Source: Nocardia sp. NBC_01503
Lineage (GTDB): Bacteria > Actinomycetota > Actinomycetes > Mycobacteriales > Mycobacteriaceae
Length of the DNA stretch: 64,000 nucleotides
NCBI RefSeq assembly: GCF_036327755.1
Contig: NZ_CP109596.1
Location: 496,001 to 560,000 of the forward strand
Direction of reading: 5' to 3'
The notes under the pieces are model-generated. The model searched no databases and was not told where the DNA came from. It saw nothing but the letters and a program-made list of their open reading frames with translations. Shown here piece after piece: positions 1-8,934 of the stretch. Position 1 is the first letter of the stretch. Every line of letters begins with the position of its first letter. Made by a program: the position numbers and the translations under genes.

Positions 1-362
1 ACTCGTACCCGCACCCACTCCCCCTTCCCCACCGCCCGCAACGGATGCCCCTGCACCCGCCACTCATGCCAGGCCCCCGCCCCCGCAAATCCGGCCCCCA
101 CCGAAAACGCCCCCAACAACACCCACCCCACCCCTTTCCGCAACCCCCTCCCCTTCGGCCGAATCATCAACCCCCACAATCCCGCCGCCAACAACAAACA
201 CCCCACAGCCGTACAAACCCCCACCCGCCACCCGCCCACCAACGCCACAATCGTCGCCCCCCAGCAGCAGAACGCAGCGGGCACCAACCGAGCATCCAAC
301 TCTTCCGGCACCTTGTCGCCGTCGAGAGCAGCGCCCTGTTCGGCATCCCCGTCGGCGGTCAT
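1..362 (-). CDS. comEC: ComEC/Rec2 DNA-uptake channel, N-terminal part only
   Basis: The reverse strand is open from an ATG at 362 to the window edge and gives about 120 residues. After a short acidic N-terminus there are hydrophobic helices (ATIVALVGGW, then a Leu/Ala/Gly-rich segment and VLLGAFSVGAGFAGAGA), as in the start of ComEC/Rec2 inner-membrane proteins. It lies 58 bp downstream of comEA on the same strand, the usual comEA-comEC order. The C-terminal competence and metallo-beta-lactamase-like domains lie outside the window. The role, moving single-stranded DNA across the membrane, is inferred from the family. Confidence 0.8.
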   Translation of the reverse strand, partial: MTADGDAEQGAALDGDKVPEELDARLVPAAFCCWGATIVALVGGWRVGVCTAVGCLLLAAGLWGLMIRPKGRGLRKGVGWVLLGAFSVGAGFAGAGAWHEWRVQGHPLRAVGKGEWVRVR

Positions 363-420
363 CTCGGGACCGCCCCTCCGTAAAATGCCTGCCACTGTGG
401 GCATTCGAGATATTCGCGGC

Positions 421-1707
421 TCATATCGTCACCGCCGTGCGGAGGCGGTTGAGGCGGGCCGGGCCTATGCCTTCTATTTCGGCCAGTTGGTCTATCGAGG
501 TGAAGCGGCCGTGCTGGGTGCGCCAGGTGAGGATGGCGCGGGCGGTGATCGGGCCTACGCCGGGGAGGGTGTCGAGTTGGGCTTCGGTCGCGGTGTTGAG
601 GTTGACCTTCGCCGCGGGGCCGGTGGTGCGGGCCGGGGCGGTGGATGCCGCTGCGGCCGAAGGGGTTCCGGTCGCGCTGATGACTTTGCTGCCGATTTGG
701 ACCTGCTGGTTCGCGGTGCGGGGGCCGGTGCGGCCGACTACGAGTTGGTCGCCGTCGCAGAGGTGCTGGGCGAGGTTGAGGCCGGACAGGTCCGCTTCGG
801 GACGGGGAGTCGCCGCTGCGAGGGCATCGGCCACGCGCGCTCCGAGCGGGAAACGGCGCAGGCCGCCGTGCTCGACCATGCCTATCACGCTGATGACCAA
901 TTCACCGGTCGAGGCGGGATGACCGTTCGCCTCGTTGGGCGACCCGGCCGACGAATTCGGCGCGGCGACAGGGGCTTCCGCCCCGGGAATCGCGCCGGGA
1001 GGAACCGCCGGTGCGGCGGCACGCCCGGTGGGTACCGTGGACCCACCGGATTGGGGAGCCGATCCATTCGGGGCAACCCCGGCAACGGTGGCAGCGGCGT
1101 TCTCACCGGGCGTGGTGGCCGCGTCGGGCATCGCGGTTTCCCCGACGGTTATCGGCGGAACCGGTTGCGCCACGGGCCTTTCCCGGAATGAGACCAGTGC
1201 GGCCAGAACGACCGCGACCGCGGCCACCGCCGCCAGCACGAGTGCGCCACGCGGACCCGGATCCCACCTGGTGCCACGGAAGCGCTCGGGCACCAGGCGT
1301 TCATGCCAGAGCGAGACCGGACCACACGGCTCGGAAAGCCATGCGGGCGTGGATGTCCCGCCGCCGCCGTATGGGTCGGCATGCGGGACGGTGTCGTTTC
1401 GATCCGCCGAGCCCCGCTCACGCGCGGACGTGCTCGGATGCTCCGGGCGCTCGTCGAAGTCCGAGTCCCGCTCACGCCGGGACGAATTCGGCTCCGTCCA
1501 CTCATCGGGCTCTGAGTGCCGCTCATTGTCCGAGCGGTCGGTGTCCCAGCCGTCGGCGTCGCAGCCGCGAATAATTCGCCCGGGAACGGGCAGGGATTCG
1601 GCGTTCCAACGGGGTGGATGGGGCGGGGTCGGGGTGAATTGCGGCGGTGGGTCGATGAGGCCGCCGAGGCGGCGGCTGACCTCGCTGCGTTCGTCGGTTC
1701 TTGGCAT
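421..1707 (-). CDS. comEA: ComEA-type membrane-anchored DNA-binding protein
   Basis: 428 aa. A long, low-complexity, charged N-terminus (residues 1-150) leads to one membrane helix (about 154-174), then a Pro/Ala-rich linker, an SLBB-like domain (about 270-330) and a C-terminal pair of helix-hairpin-helix motifs (LPGVGPITA and IEGIGPARL) that bind double-stranded DNA. In competence systems ComEA is the exported DNA receptor that hands DNA to ComEC, encoded just downstream. I chose ATG 1707; a GTG at 1809 in the same frame would add 34 residues of unlikely sequence. The cytoplasmic tail is much longer than in Bacillus ComEA, as is common in actinomycetes. Confidence 0.85.
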   Translation of the reverse strand: MPRTDERSEVSRRLGGLIDPPPQFTPTPPHPPRWNAESLPVPGRIIRGCDADGWDTDRSDNERHSEPDEWTEPNSSRRERDSDFDERPEHPSTSARERGSADRNDTVPHADPYGGGGTSTPAWLSEPCGPVSLWHERLVPERFRGTRWDPGPRGALVLAAVAAVAVVLAALVSFRERPVAQPVPPITVGETAMPDAATTPGENAAATVAGVAPNGSAPQSGGSTVPTGRAAAPAVPPGAIPGAEAPVAAPNSSAGSPNEANGHPASTGELVISVIGMVEHGGLRRFPLGARVADALAAATPRPEADLSGLNLAQHLCDGDQLVVGRTGPRTANQQVQIGSKVISATGTPSAAAASTAPARTTGPAAKVNLNTATEAQLDTLPGVGPITARAILTWRTQHGRFTSIDQLAEIEGIGPARLNRLRTAVTI

Positions 1708-1856
1708 GGAACCGACGGTATGACCGGGAGCGAACTCTGCCTCGGGGTCGACCTGGGGTTTCGCTGAGCCTGTGGATGGTTTTCGGCATTGTGGACAACG
1801 GGATTCCACAACCAGCGGGTCCCACGCTCAACGCTGTGAGCTGCGCGGTCGCGGTG

Positions 1857-2699
1857 TCAGCCGCAGCCGCCGGGGACCACGAGCGCACCTACCGCACCCA
1901 TTCCCAGGTGTACTCCCAGGGTTGGTCCGAACTCGGTGACGATCAGCTCTCGAATACCGGGGATCAGATCGCGGAGTTGACCGGCGATCGTGTTCGCGGC
2001 CTCCTCCGCGCCGAGGTGCTGTACCGCCACCGCGGCTCCGTCGTCACCGGCCGCATCGACCGCCGCCGCAACGAGTTTGGCGAAGGCCTTGGAGCGGGTG
2101 CGAGCCTTTTCCCGCAGCTCCAGGCGGCCTTCGACGATCTGCAGAATCGGCTTGGTCACCAGCTCGGTGCCGAAGAACGCGGCCGCGGTGCTCAATCGTC
2201 CACCGCGGCGCAGTTGTTCGGTGCGGTTGACCACGATGAAGGCGCGCCCGCGACTGGCCGCGGCCACCGCCGAGTCGTAGACGACATCCAGGGGTGCCCC
2301 GGTCCGGGCCCGGCGCGCGGCGGCCAGCACCGGCAGCCCGGTGCCGAGTCCCGCGCTGAGCGAATCGACCAGCCGCACCCGATCGGCGGCGTCCATATCG
2401 CGCACCGCCTGCCGCCCGGCCTCCCAGGTTCCGGAGAGTTGCCGCGAAATATGCACCGCGACAACACCATCCCCGTCGCTGAGCTCCAGTGCCCGCTCGT
2501 ATACCGCCTTCAGGTCGCCCGGTGACGCCCCGGAGGTCGTGACGGTGGACGAGCTGTAGTCGATATCGCAGTCGTCCACGCCCTCCCGAATCTCCCGGTC
2601 GTCGACGAGTACATGCAGCGGTACCGTGAGCACGCCCAGTTCGGCGACGAGATCGGCGGGCAGGCTGGCCGACGAGTCGGTGACAACCACGACGGCCAT
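1857..2699 (-). CDS. DegV family fatty-acid-binding protein
   Basis: 280 aa, full length for the family. The N-terminus VVVVTDSSASLPADL and the downstream TTSGASPGD segment match the two DegV motifs that hold the fatty-acid carboxylate. DegV/FakB proteins bind a fatty acid and present it to a kinase (FakA); whether that applies here is unknown, since no fakA is visible in the window. A clear AGGAGG ribosome binding site precedes the ATG. It follows octT by 32 bp on the same strand, as in mycobacteria, and could be co-transcribed with the MGLP genes. Confidence 0.88.
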   Translation of the reverse strand: MAVVVVTDSSASLPADLVAELGVLTVPLHVLVDDREIREGVDDCDIDYSSSTVTTSGASPGDLKAVYERALELSDGDGVVAVHISRQLSGTWEAGRQAVRDMDAADRVRLVDSLSAGLGTGLPVLAAARRARTGAPLDVVYDSAVAAASRGRAFIVVNRTEQLRRGGRLSTAAAFFGTELVTKPILQIVEGRLELREKARTRSKAFAKLVAAAVDAAGDDGAAVAVQHLGAEEAANTIAGQLRDLIPGIRELIVTEFGPTLGVHLGMGAVGALVVPGGCG

Positions 2700-2731
2700 C
2701 GGCTAGCGATCCTCCTCGCGTGCAACGCCTT

Positions 2732-3598
2732 TCATACAGTCCGAACCTGACCGGCCGTCACTTCGGAGAGCACCTTCACCATGGCCTGGGCGACGGCGAC
2801 ATGCCCTTCCCAACCCCAGTGGATGCCATCGGGATTGGCGTCACCGTGGAAGACGTTCTCGCGCACGGCCTCTCCGAGATCCACCAGTGGGACCGAATTG
2901 GCCTCGGCCCATCTGCGGGTCGCCTGCACCATGGGTTCGCGTCCGCTGTGATGCCGGGCGTACGCGTCACACTGGTGCACGGACGGCAGTACCGCCACCA
3001 TGGGCAGTTCGGGCCGCAAGCCCGCCAGCGCGTTTCGCGACTGTTCGAGATAGTCCACGCTCACCGCGGGCGGCAGCGCCACCGGCCAGCCCAGCGGAGA
3101 AAGCTTGGGCTGCAACCAGTTATAGGCGGTGCGCACCTGTCGCCGCGCGAAAGACGGTCGCACATAACGGATCAGCTCACGCAGCGCGGTGGGCAACGGC
3201 GACGGCAGTGAATCCATGCCGCCGGTCGCGAACACCACCGCTCCGGCGCGCGGTACGGTCGCCCACACCCGCGGATCACCGATCAGCGCCCAGTAGGCGT
3301 CGCGGCAGGTCCAGCCGATGCGCGCGACCAACTCCACGTCCCAGCCGAGTTCGGCCGCAACGAGATTCGGCCAGATCTTGGGATGGTTCGCGGCCAGCCC
3401 GCCCTTGGGCCCGAAGTACGAGAGCGAGTCGGCGATCACGAGCAGCACCGGCCGTTCCGCCGGTGCGGCGGTATCGCCGAATGCCGGTGCGGGCGCGCCC
3501 AACAGCGCGTCCGGCACCTGCCGAACACTCGTCACCTCCGATGCCCGCCGCAGCAGTTCATCGGAGACTTGCCGTTCGCCGGCATTGTCAGAGGACAT
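2732..3598 (-). CDS. octT: SGNH-hydrolase-like octanoyltransferase, OctT type
   Basis: 288 aa. The SGNH fold is shown by the nucleophile Ser58 in [10 protein letters not shown], the Gly/Asn blocks that follow, and the C-terminal Asp257-x-x-His260 pair in PDGIHWGW. Position between degV and gpgP matches M. tuberculosis Rv2418c (OctT), which adds an octanoyl group to glucosylglycerates at an early step of methylglucose lipopolysaccharide (MGLP) synthesis. The ATG overlaps the end of gpgP by 11 bp, so the two are probably translated together. The acyl chain and acceptor are inferred from the orthologue. Confidence 0.8.
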   Translation of the reverse strand: MSSDNAGERQVSDELLRRASEVTSVRQVPDALLGAPAPAFGDTAAPAERPVLLVIADSLSYFGPKGGLAANHPKIWPNLVAAELGWDVELVARIGWTCRDAYWALIGDPRVWATVPRAGAVVFATGGMDSLPSPLPTALRELIRYVRPSFARRQVRTAYNWLQPKLSPLGWPVALPPAVSVDYLEQSRNALAGLRPELPMVAVLPSVHQCDAYARHHSGREPMVQATRRWAEANSVPLVDLGEAVRENVFHGDANPDGIHWGWEGHVAVAQAMVKVLSEVTAGQVRTV

Positions 3599-4247
3599 CG
3601 GGAGCTACCTTCGCCAGCGCGTTCCATACATCGAGACGCCAGCCGGGCCGATCCAGGCTCGGACCGTGGCTGGTCAACTGCACCCAGCTGGTATTGGCCA
3701 GCCCGCCCAGGGCGGGCCAGTTCTCCGGTGGGAGGTCGAGAACGGCCGCGGTCAATGCCGCGATCAACCCGCCGTGCGCAACCAGGATGATGGTACGGCC
3801 GGGCCAATCCGCGCGCTCGTCGAAGAGTTCGTGCACCACGGGCAGCGCGCGTGCGCCGACCTGCAGTTTGGATTCGCCGCCCGGCGGGGTGAAGGTGGCG
3901 TCGAGTCGCCATTCCTTGCGCGCCCCGGGGGAAATGGCGTCGACCTCGTAGTGGGTCAGCCCCTCCCACTGGCCGAGGTCGGTTTCGCGCAGCCGGGTAT
4001 CGGTGACGACGGGTAGTCCGGCGTGTTCGCCGACGCAGAGCGCCGTGTCATGCGCGCGCCGCAGATCGGAGGAGACGATGGCGATGACATCACCGGTCGC
4101 CATCTCCGGCGCGCAGTCCTTGGCCTGGCGGCGGCCGATATCGCTGAGTTCGGTGTCGATCTGGCCCTGCATGCGGTCGGTGGCGTTCCATTCGGTTTGC
4201 CCGTGCCGCAACAGGATCAACCGGCGGACGCCGGCAAGCTTGCTCAC
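3588..4247 (-). CDS. gpgP: Glucosyl-3-phosphoglycerate phosphatase, histidine phosphatase family
   Basis: 219 aa. The phosphoglycerate-mutase-like signature [12 protein letters not shown] places the phosphorylated His at residue 15, and the second His lies in LVAHGGLIA. Position matches Rv2419c (GpgP), which removes phosphate from glucosyl-3-phosphoglycerate to give glucosylglycerate, the MGLP primer. The start is a GTG at 4247 whose first base is shared with the rsfS stop codon (TAGTG), a coupling arrangement; the longer open frame upstream overlaps rsfS and is not needed. Specificity is inferred from synteny rather than from residues. Confidence 0.85.
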   Translation of the reverse strand: MSKLAGVRRLILLRHGQTEWNATDRMQGQIDTELSDIGRRQAKDCAPEMATGDVIAIVSSDLRRAHDTALCVGEHAGLPVVTDTRLRETDLGQWEGLTHYEVDAISPGARKEWRLDATFTPPGGESKLQVGARALPVVHELFDERADWPGRTIILVAHGGLIAALTAAVLDLPPENWPALGGLANTSWVQLTSHGPSLDRPGWRLDVWNALAKVAPDVL

Positions 4248-4660
4248 TACTCGACTCCGGCCTCGTCGTCTCCGGCAGCCTCTGCCTTGGCGCGCTGGTC
4301 CTCGAGTCCTTCGACGGGCACCTGCGGGCAGTCCTTCCACAGCCGCTCGAGGCCGTAGAAATCGCGCTCGTCATTGTGCTGGATGTGAATGACGATCTCG
4401 ACGTAATCGAGTAGCGCCCAACGACCTTCGCGGGTGCCCTCGCGGCGCACCGGCTTGTACCCGGCGTCGCGCAGCTTATCCTCGACATTGTCGACGATGG
4501 CGTTGACCTGGCGCTCGTTGGGCGCGGACGCGATCACGAAGCAGTCGGTGATCACCAGCTGTTCGGAGACGTCGAGAATCACTACGTCCGATGCCAGCTT
4601 CTCGTCGGCCGCCAATGCGGCCACCGTTGCCATCTTCACCGCTTCGACGGATGCGCTCAC
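4247..4660 (-). CDS. rsfS: Ribosomal silencing factor RsfS (DUF143)
   Basis: 137 aa. The Iojap/RsfS fold is clear from [31 protein letters not shown] (read in parts) and [12 protein letters not shown], which surround the L14-binding surface. RsfS binds ribosomal protein L14 on the 50S subunit and blocks subunit joining in starvation. The GTG start overlaps the nadD TGA by 4 bp (GTGA), and the gene ends in the 1-bp overlap with gpgP. The C-terminal tail is acidic. The nadD-rsfS pairing is near-universal in actinobacteria. Confidence 0.92.
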   Translation of the reverse strand: MSASVEAVKMATVAALAADEKLASDVVILDVSEQLVITDCFVIASAPNERQVNAIVDNVEDKLRDAGYKPVRREGTREGRWALLDYVEIVIHIQHNDERDFYGLERLWKDCPQVPVEGLEDQRAKAEAAGDDEAGVE

Positions 4661-5301
4661 CCTGCTGCTACCTTCCCGTTGCTGTCCGGCACATACAGGT
4701 GCCGCTTGGATATGTATTGCACGACCCCGTCGGGGACGAGGTACCACACCGGCCGACCTTCGCTCGCCCGTTTCCGGCATTCGCTGGATGAGATCGCCAG
4801 GGCGGGAATCTCGATCATGGTGACGGCGTCGGCGGGGTAGTCGCGGAGGTGTTCGGCCAGATGGTCGATATTCAATTCGTACCCCGGACGACTCACTCCG
4901 ACGAATTTCGCCAGTTCGAACAATTCGGCCCAATCCTGCCAGGTGAGGATGCTGGCCAGCGCGTCGGCACCGGTGATGAAGTACAGATCCGCCTCCGGAT
5001 ACTGTTCTCGCAGCTCACGCAGGGTGTCGACGGTGTAGGTCTTTTTGCCGCGGTCGATATCGGTGCGGCTGACCGAGAAGCTCGGATTGCTCGCGGTGGC
5101 GATCACGGTCATCAGATATCGGTCCTCGGCCGAGGAGACGTACCGGTCGGCTTTCTGCCAAGGCTGTCCCGTCGGGACGAACACCACCTCATCCAGCGCG
5201 AACCGATTCGCCACCTCACTGGCGGCGACCAAGTGCCCATGGTGGATGGGGTCGAAGGTTCCGCCCATCACCCCCAACTTGCGGCGCCCGTTCTTATGCA
5301 C
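4657..5301 (-). CDS. nadD: Nicotinate-nucleotide adenylyltransferase
   Basis: 214 aa. The nucleotidyltransferase signature [12 protein letters not shown] lies at about residues 14-25 and the second nucleotide-binding motif ISSSECRKR near residue 175, both complete. NadD joins nicotinate mononucleotide and ATP to form deamido-NAD. It is the first gene of the overlapping nadD-rsfS-gpgP-octT run. The ATG at 5301 gives the typical N-terminus. Confidence 0.94.
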   Translation of the reverse strand: MHKNGRRKLGVMGGTFDPIHHGHLVAASEVANRFALDEVVFVPTGQPWQKADRYVSSAEDRYLMTVIATASNPSFSVSRTDIDRGKKTYTVDTLRELREQYPEADLYFITGADALASILTWQDWAELFELAKFVGVSRPGYELNIDHLAEHLRDYPADAVTMIEIPALAISSSECRKRASEGRPVWYLVPDGVVQYISKRHLYVPDSNGKVAAG

Positions 5302-5330
5302 AAAACCCGAGCTTACCGGGGGCTATTGGA

Positions 5331-5579
5331 TTAACTCGGAAGCGGCGGTCCAGACCATGCCGACCGAGCGGTTCGCCTGCCCTTCCGGACCCGCGCGCCC
5401 GCTCCCCACAGCATGTACCCGCGACGCCGGACCGCCCGGTGACGGCCCCGCATATGCCGGGGTGCACGAGCCCGTTCCGACGGCGGCCACCAAATCCCGG
5501 CAACGAGTATCGGGGCGGCCACCGCCAACTGACCGAGGACGATCATCGCGCAGGTGACCCACTCCCCCATCCCATTCAC
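5331..5579 (-). CDS. Small single-span membrane protein
   Basis: About 82 aa from a GTG that overlaps the stop of the preceding gene by 4 bp (GTGA). One hydrophobic helix (CAMIVLGQLAVAAPILVAGI) follows a short N-terminus, and the rest is very basic (many Arg). No family is recognised. The overlap with the resolvase-fold gene upstream argues that both are translated from one message. An ATG at 5570 is an alternative start. The coding call depends on that overlap and on the helix. Confidence 0.45.
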   Translation of the reverse strand: MNGMGEWVTCAMIVLGQLAVAAPILVAGIWWPPSERARAPRHMRGRHRAVRRRGYMLWGAGARVRKGRRTARSAWSGPPLPS

Positions 5580-5929
5580 CGCCCACCGCCGCAGCTGTGC
5601 AGCCGCGGCAGGATCAGCCCCGGCTCGCCGACGATGAGATGACACGCCCGCCGGATCACCTCGGGCGTGCCGACATGCTCGAGCGTCGGCGTAACCACCG
5701 CGCCCGCTCCGAACCGGCGCACCACAATCAGCAACCGTGACACCGGTTCCCGCACCTCCGGACCGATCCGCAAGGTCTTCACGAGGTCGTACCCGTGCTG
5801 CCCCGCCAGCTCGAGCAGGTCCAATTCCGCCCGCTCCCAAGCGCTTCCACTCAATTCCAACCGCAGATAACCAACCGCCTTCGGCAGCGACGACCTCAAA
5901 GGCTTCGGAGCCATATACGGACGAGTCAT
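5576..5929 (-). CDS. Resolvase-fold small protein lacking the catalytic serine motif
   Basis: 117 aa. The segment beginning AVGYLRLELSG, followed by helices and GYDLVKTLRIG, resembles the N-terminal domain of serine recombinases (GYxRVS), but the expected YxRVS catalytic serine context is not kept and no DNA-binding domain follows. The start is supported by an AGGGAGG ribosome binding site 6 bp before ATG 5929. It is divergently placed to the XRE/TPR regulator, suggesting a functional pair or regulation by it. The function is unknown; a recombinase role is unlikely. Confidence 0.65.
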   Translation of the reverse strand: MTRPYMAPKPLRSSLPKAVGYLRLELSGSAWERAELDLLELAGQHGYDLVKTLRIGPEVREPVSRLLIVVRRFGAGAVVTPTLEHVGTPEVIRRACHLIVGEPGLILPRLHSCGGGR

Positions 5930-6119
5930 CCCGAACCTCCCTGTGCCGGTGTGCATGAACTCAGCCTGATCCACCCACAGAGCAGGCACGACGGCAGAAT
6001 TCGCCGGGCGCTGCGCACGATCTGCCGTTGACACCGAGCGAATCCGGTGATCACGCCGCCTTGGGCATCCGGGCGGCTTTACAGTCACTCTCATCAGCCG
6101 TCGCGTCGGGAGGGCTCGA

Positions 6120-7436
6120 ATGGCCAGTGAGGATGCCGTACCAGCGATTTGGGCGTCGACTGAGTTCCGCCAGCTACTCGCGAACGGACAATTCGGCAGG
6201 GCAATGGCCGCCATCCGCCGCGAAAAAGGCTTGAGCCAAGCCGATCTCGGTGAGCTGCTGCACTGGGATCGGTCGCATGCCGGTCGCGTCGAACGCGGCG
6301 AGGTGGACACCATATTCGATATCCGCGAACTCGTCCGCGCGGCGGACGCACTCGAAATCCCGCGCACCGCACTCCTACCGGCCTTGCTAGGAACCGCCAC
6401 CCCGTGGACGATCGAAGTGGGGTGTGGCGAAGGAGTCGACGACGTGGACCGCAGAGAGTTCGGTATCGCAGCGACCATGGCGCTCATGGGTTCTGCCGTG
6501 CCGGTCACCGCCGCGACCGAGCCGATGACCGTCGGCACCGACCATATCGCCGCGATTCGGACCATCACCGACCAGCTGTGGGACCACGACAATCGCCTGG
6601 GTGGCGGTGCCGTGGCCGATTACGCGCTCCAGCAATACCGCCTGGCCCGCCGAATGCTCGACCACGGCGACTACGGTCCGCGTACCGGCGAGGCACTCGC
6701 CGCCACCACCGGCCGACTGTGTAGCTGCGCCGGTTGGCTTGCCCACGACGGTGGCCACCCGGACCTCGCACGCCGGTGCTACACCGAAGCGGTACTGCTG
6801 GCGGAACAAACCGGCGACACCGAATTGCTGGCCGCGGCGCTCGGCGGTCTGACCATCACCGCCACCGACCATCCACGCCGCGGCCGCGAGCCCGTGCGCC
6901 TTGCCCGCCGAGTGACCGAACTCGCGAGCACGATCCCCTCACCCCGCCTCAATGCCCTGCGCCTGGCCCGAGAAGCCGTCGCATACGCGGCAATCGGTGA
7001 ACAGCGCGACTTCACCCATGCGATGACCCGGGTCTGGCATGAACTCGACCGCGGCTTCGACAATCCCGATGACCCGATCTGGCTGCACTTCGTCACCGAG
7101 GCCGAACTCCGAGTTCATGAGGCGCGGGGCCGAAAGCTCCTGGGCCAGCACACCCAGGCCGCCGACCTGTTCCGCGAATGCATCGATCGCCCCGAGAACC
7201 TCCCGCGCGATGAAGCCTCCTACCGCGCGTACTACGCCGCTTGCCTCACCGGCCTCGGCGACACCACCACCGCGATCACCGCCGCCCACTCGGCCCTCGA
7301 TCTCCTCGAATCCCCAGTGAATTCACCCCGCCTGGTAGCCGAACTCCGCCCGGTCCACCGCGCAGCCGAACGGCTCCACACCACCGCGGCCCAACACTTC
7401 ACCCACCGCTTCAACGCCCTCATCCGAGCCGCTTGA
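6120..7436 (+). CDS. XRE-family regulator with TPR-like C-terminal region
   Basis: 438 aa. An HTH_XRE domain at about residues 27-75 (MAAIRREKGLSQADLGELLHW read in parts, then SHAGRVERGE) is followed by a long all-helical region rich in Ala/Leu/Arg that looks like TPR repeats. Such proteins are common in Nocardia and Streptomyces and often respond to a peptide or act with a small partner. A GGGAGG ribosome binding site precedes ATG 6120. It faces the resolvase-fold/membrane-peptide pair across 190 bp. Ligand and targets are unknown. Confidence 0.85.
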   Translation: MASEDAVPAIWASTEFRQLLANGQFGRAMAAIRREKGLSQADLGELLHWDRSHAGRVERGEVDTIFDIRELVRAADALEIPRTALLPALLGTATPWTIEVGCGEGVDDVDRREFGIAATMALMGSAVPVTAATEPMTVGTDHIAAIRTITDQLWDHDNRLGGGAVADYALQQYRLARRMLDHGDYGPRTGEALAATTGRLCSCAGWLAHDGGHPDLARRCYTEAVLLAEQTGDTELLAAALGGLTITATDHPRRGREPVRLARRVTELASTIPSPRLNALRLAREAVAYAAIGEQRDFTHAMTRVWHELDRGFDNPDDPIWLHFVTEAELRVHEARGRKLLGQHTQAADLFRECIDRPENLPRDEASYRAYYAACLTGLGDTTTAITAAHSALDLLESPVNSPRLVAELRPVHRAAERLHTTAAQHFTHRFNALIRAA

Positions 7437-7726
7437 TCGTCACCCTGGGCATGCGATCACCAGGAACTCGCCGTGCACAACCACGACGTGTCGCCCGCTC
7501 AATTCCGGTGATCGATCGTCCAGCAACTCGGAGCCCCCGCACCCTCACCTCCGGTCGCTGAGCGCCGACTCCGCCCGCCAATTCGCCATAACCGCAGGTA
7601 CCGACCCCGGCCGCGGTCGGTTCCAGCTGACCATGGGCGAACTCACTCGGACGTTCCTCCGAATAGTTGGGCCGGAATCCGGCAGATGCTGTGTTGATCC
7701 GACTTGCACGCCGTACATACGGCAAT
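7437..7726 (+). other. Intergenic stretch, no gene seen
   Basis: 290 bp between the XRE gene and the molybdate regulator. It holds one copy of the dispersed 20-bp repeat (7449-7468). No open frame with a credible start was found. Confidence 0.6.
7449..7468 (+). repeat. Dispersed 20-bp repeat, single copy
   Basis: GCATGCGATCACCAGGAACT lies just after the XRE gene. The exact reverse complement occurs at 44735-44754, where it forms part of an inverted repeat. Both are intergenic. Confidence 0.85.
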
Positions 7727-8140
7727 ATGCTGCCTATTGTGACGAATTTGCGGATCAGTGATGCGGCGGCGCTCATGGGTGTCAGCGATGACACGGTGCG
7801 TCGCTGGATCGAGCAGGGGCGGCTCGAATCGATCCGGCTCGAGAACGGGCGGATGGGGGTGCGCGGGCAGGATCTGGTCGAGGTGCTGCGCGCCACACAT
7901 GCCGAAACCCCCGCTCCGGGTGTGATTGTCGCGGCCTCGGCGCGAAATCGGATGCGCGGCATCGTGACTCGCATTGTCAAGGACACCGTGATGGCGCAGG
8001 TGGAGATGCAGGCCGGGCCGTTTCGGCTGAGTTCGCTGCTGAGTCGGGAGTCGGTGGACGAACTCGGTCTCGAGGTCGGCAGCATCGCCGTCGCCTCGGT
8101 CAAATCGACCCACGTCGTGGTCGAGATACCAGAAAGTTGA
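7727..8140 (+). CDS. HTH plus Mop/TOBE molybdate-responsive regulator
   Basis: 137 aa. The N-terminus (LRISDAAALMGVSDDTVRRW) is an excisionase/MerR-like winged helix; the C-terminal 65 residues (SARNRMRGIVTRIVKDTVMA and onward) are a Mop/TOBE domain that binds molybdate or tungstate. The arrangement is that of ModE-like sensors controlling molybdate uptake in actinobacteria. It is followed directly by modA (6 bp). ATG 7727 was chosen because the upstream 20 residues of the open frame do not look like protein. An inverted motif GGCA-ATATGC-TGCC spans the start codon and might be an operator. Confidence 0.85.
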   Translation: MLPIVTNLRISDAAALMGVSDDTVRRWIEQGRLESIRLENGRMGVRGQDLVEVLRATHAETPAPGVIVAASARNRMRGIVTRIVKDTVMAQVEMQAGPFRLSSLLSRESVDELGLEVGSIAVASVKSTHVVVEIPES

Positions 8141-8145
8141 CGAGC

Positions 8146-8934
8146 ATGAAGACACTCCGCACCCTCGGCGCGGTCGCAGCCGCATTCGCCGTCACCGCGG
8201 GTCTGGCCGGATGCGGTTCCGACGACAAGACGAGCACCTCGTCCGGTTCGGATCAGATCGGCGGGACGGTGACGGTGTTCGCGGCGGCCTCGCTGACCGA
8301 GACCTTCACCGAACTGGGCAAGGAATTCGAGTCCGCCCATCCCGGTGTGAAGGTGGTGTACAGCTTCGGGGCCAGTTCGGCGCTGGCCGAACAGATCAAG
8401 CAGGGCGCGCCCGCCGATGTGTTCGCCTCGGCGGCACCGGCCAATATGCAGCAGGTCGTCGACGCCGGTGATGTCACCGAGCAGCCCGCCACCTTCGTGA
8501 GCAACCGGCTGGAGATCGCGGTGCCCAAGGACAATCCGGGGCACATCACCGGACTGGCGGACTTCGGCAAGACCGATCCCAAGCTCGCGCTCTGCGCCGA
8601 GCAGGTGCCGTGCGGCGCGGCCGCCGAGAAGGTGTTCGAGACCGCGGGCATCACCCCACAGCCCGATACCCGGGAACAGGATGTGAAGGCCGCACTCACC
8701 AAAGTGACCTTGGGTGAGGTCGATGCGGCGCTGGTCTACCGCACCGATGTGCGGGCCGCCGGTGACAAGGTCGAGGGGATCGACTTCCCGGAGTCGACCG
8801 AGGCCGTCAACACCTATCCGATCGCCCCGCTGGCCAAGGCCCCGAACGCGGCCGCCGCCAACGCCTACGTCACCTTCATCAAGTCCGATCGGGCGAAGAA
8901 GGTGTTCGCCTCCGCCGGATTCGATACCCCGTGA
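8146..8934 (+). CDS. modA: Molybdate ABC transporter substrate-binding lipoprotein
   Basis: 262 aa from ATG 8146 (a TTG at 8137 is possible). Signal peptide with lipobox LAGC near residue 20, so a lipoprotein outside the membrane. TVFAAASLTETF and the later KVTLGEVDAALVYRTDV are ModA family signatures for the oxyanion pocket. It binds molybdate and delivers it to ModBC, supplying molybdenum for molybdopterin enzymes. First transport gene after the HTH-Mop regulator. Confidence 0.93.
   Translation: MKTLRTLGAVAAAFAVTAGLAGCGSDDKTSTSSGSDQIGGTVTVFAAASLTETFTELGKEFESAHPGVKVVYSFGASSALAEQIKQGAPADVFASAAPANMQQVVDAGDVTEQPATFVSNRLEIAVPKDNPGHITGLADFGKTDPKLALCAEQVPCGAAAEKVFETAGITPQPDTREQDVKAALTKVTLGEVDAALVYRTDVRAAGDKVEGIDFPESTEAVNTYPIAPLAKAPNAAAANAYVTFIKSDRAKKVFASAGFDTP

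Noticed and set aside
421..1191. Long plus-strand ORFs over comEA and the many long frames opposite other genes
   Set aside because: They are GC-rich shadow frames with Arg/Pro/Ala-rich sequence and no family signatures.
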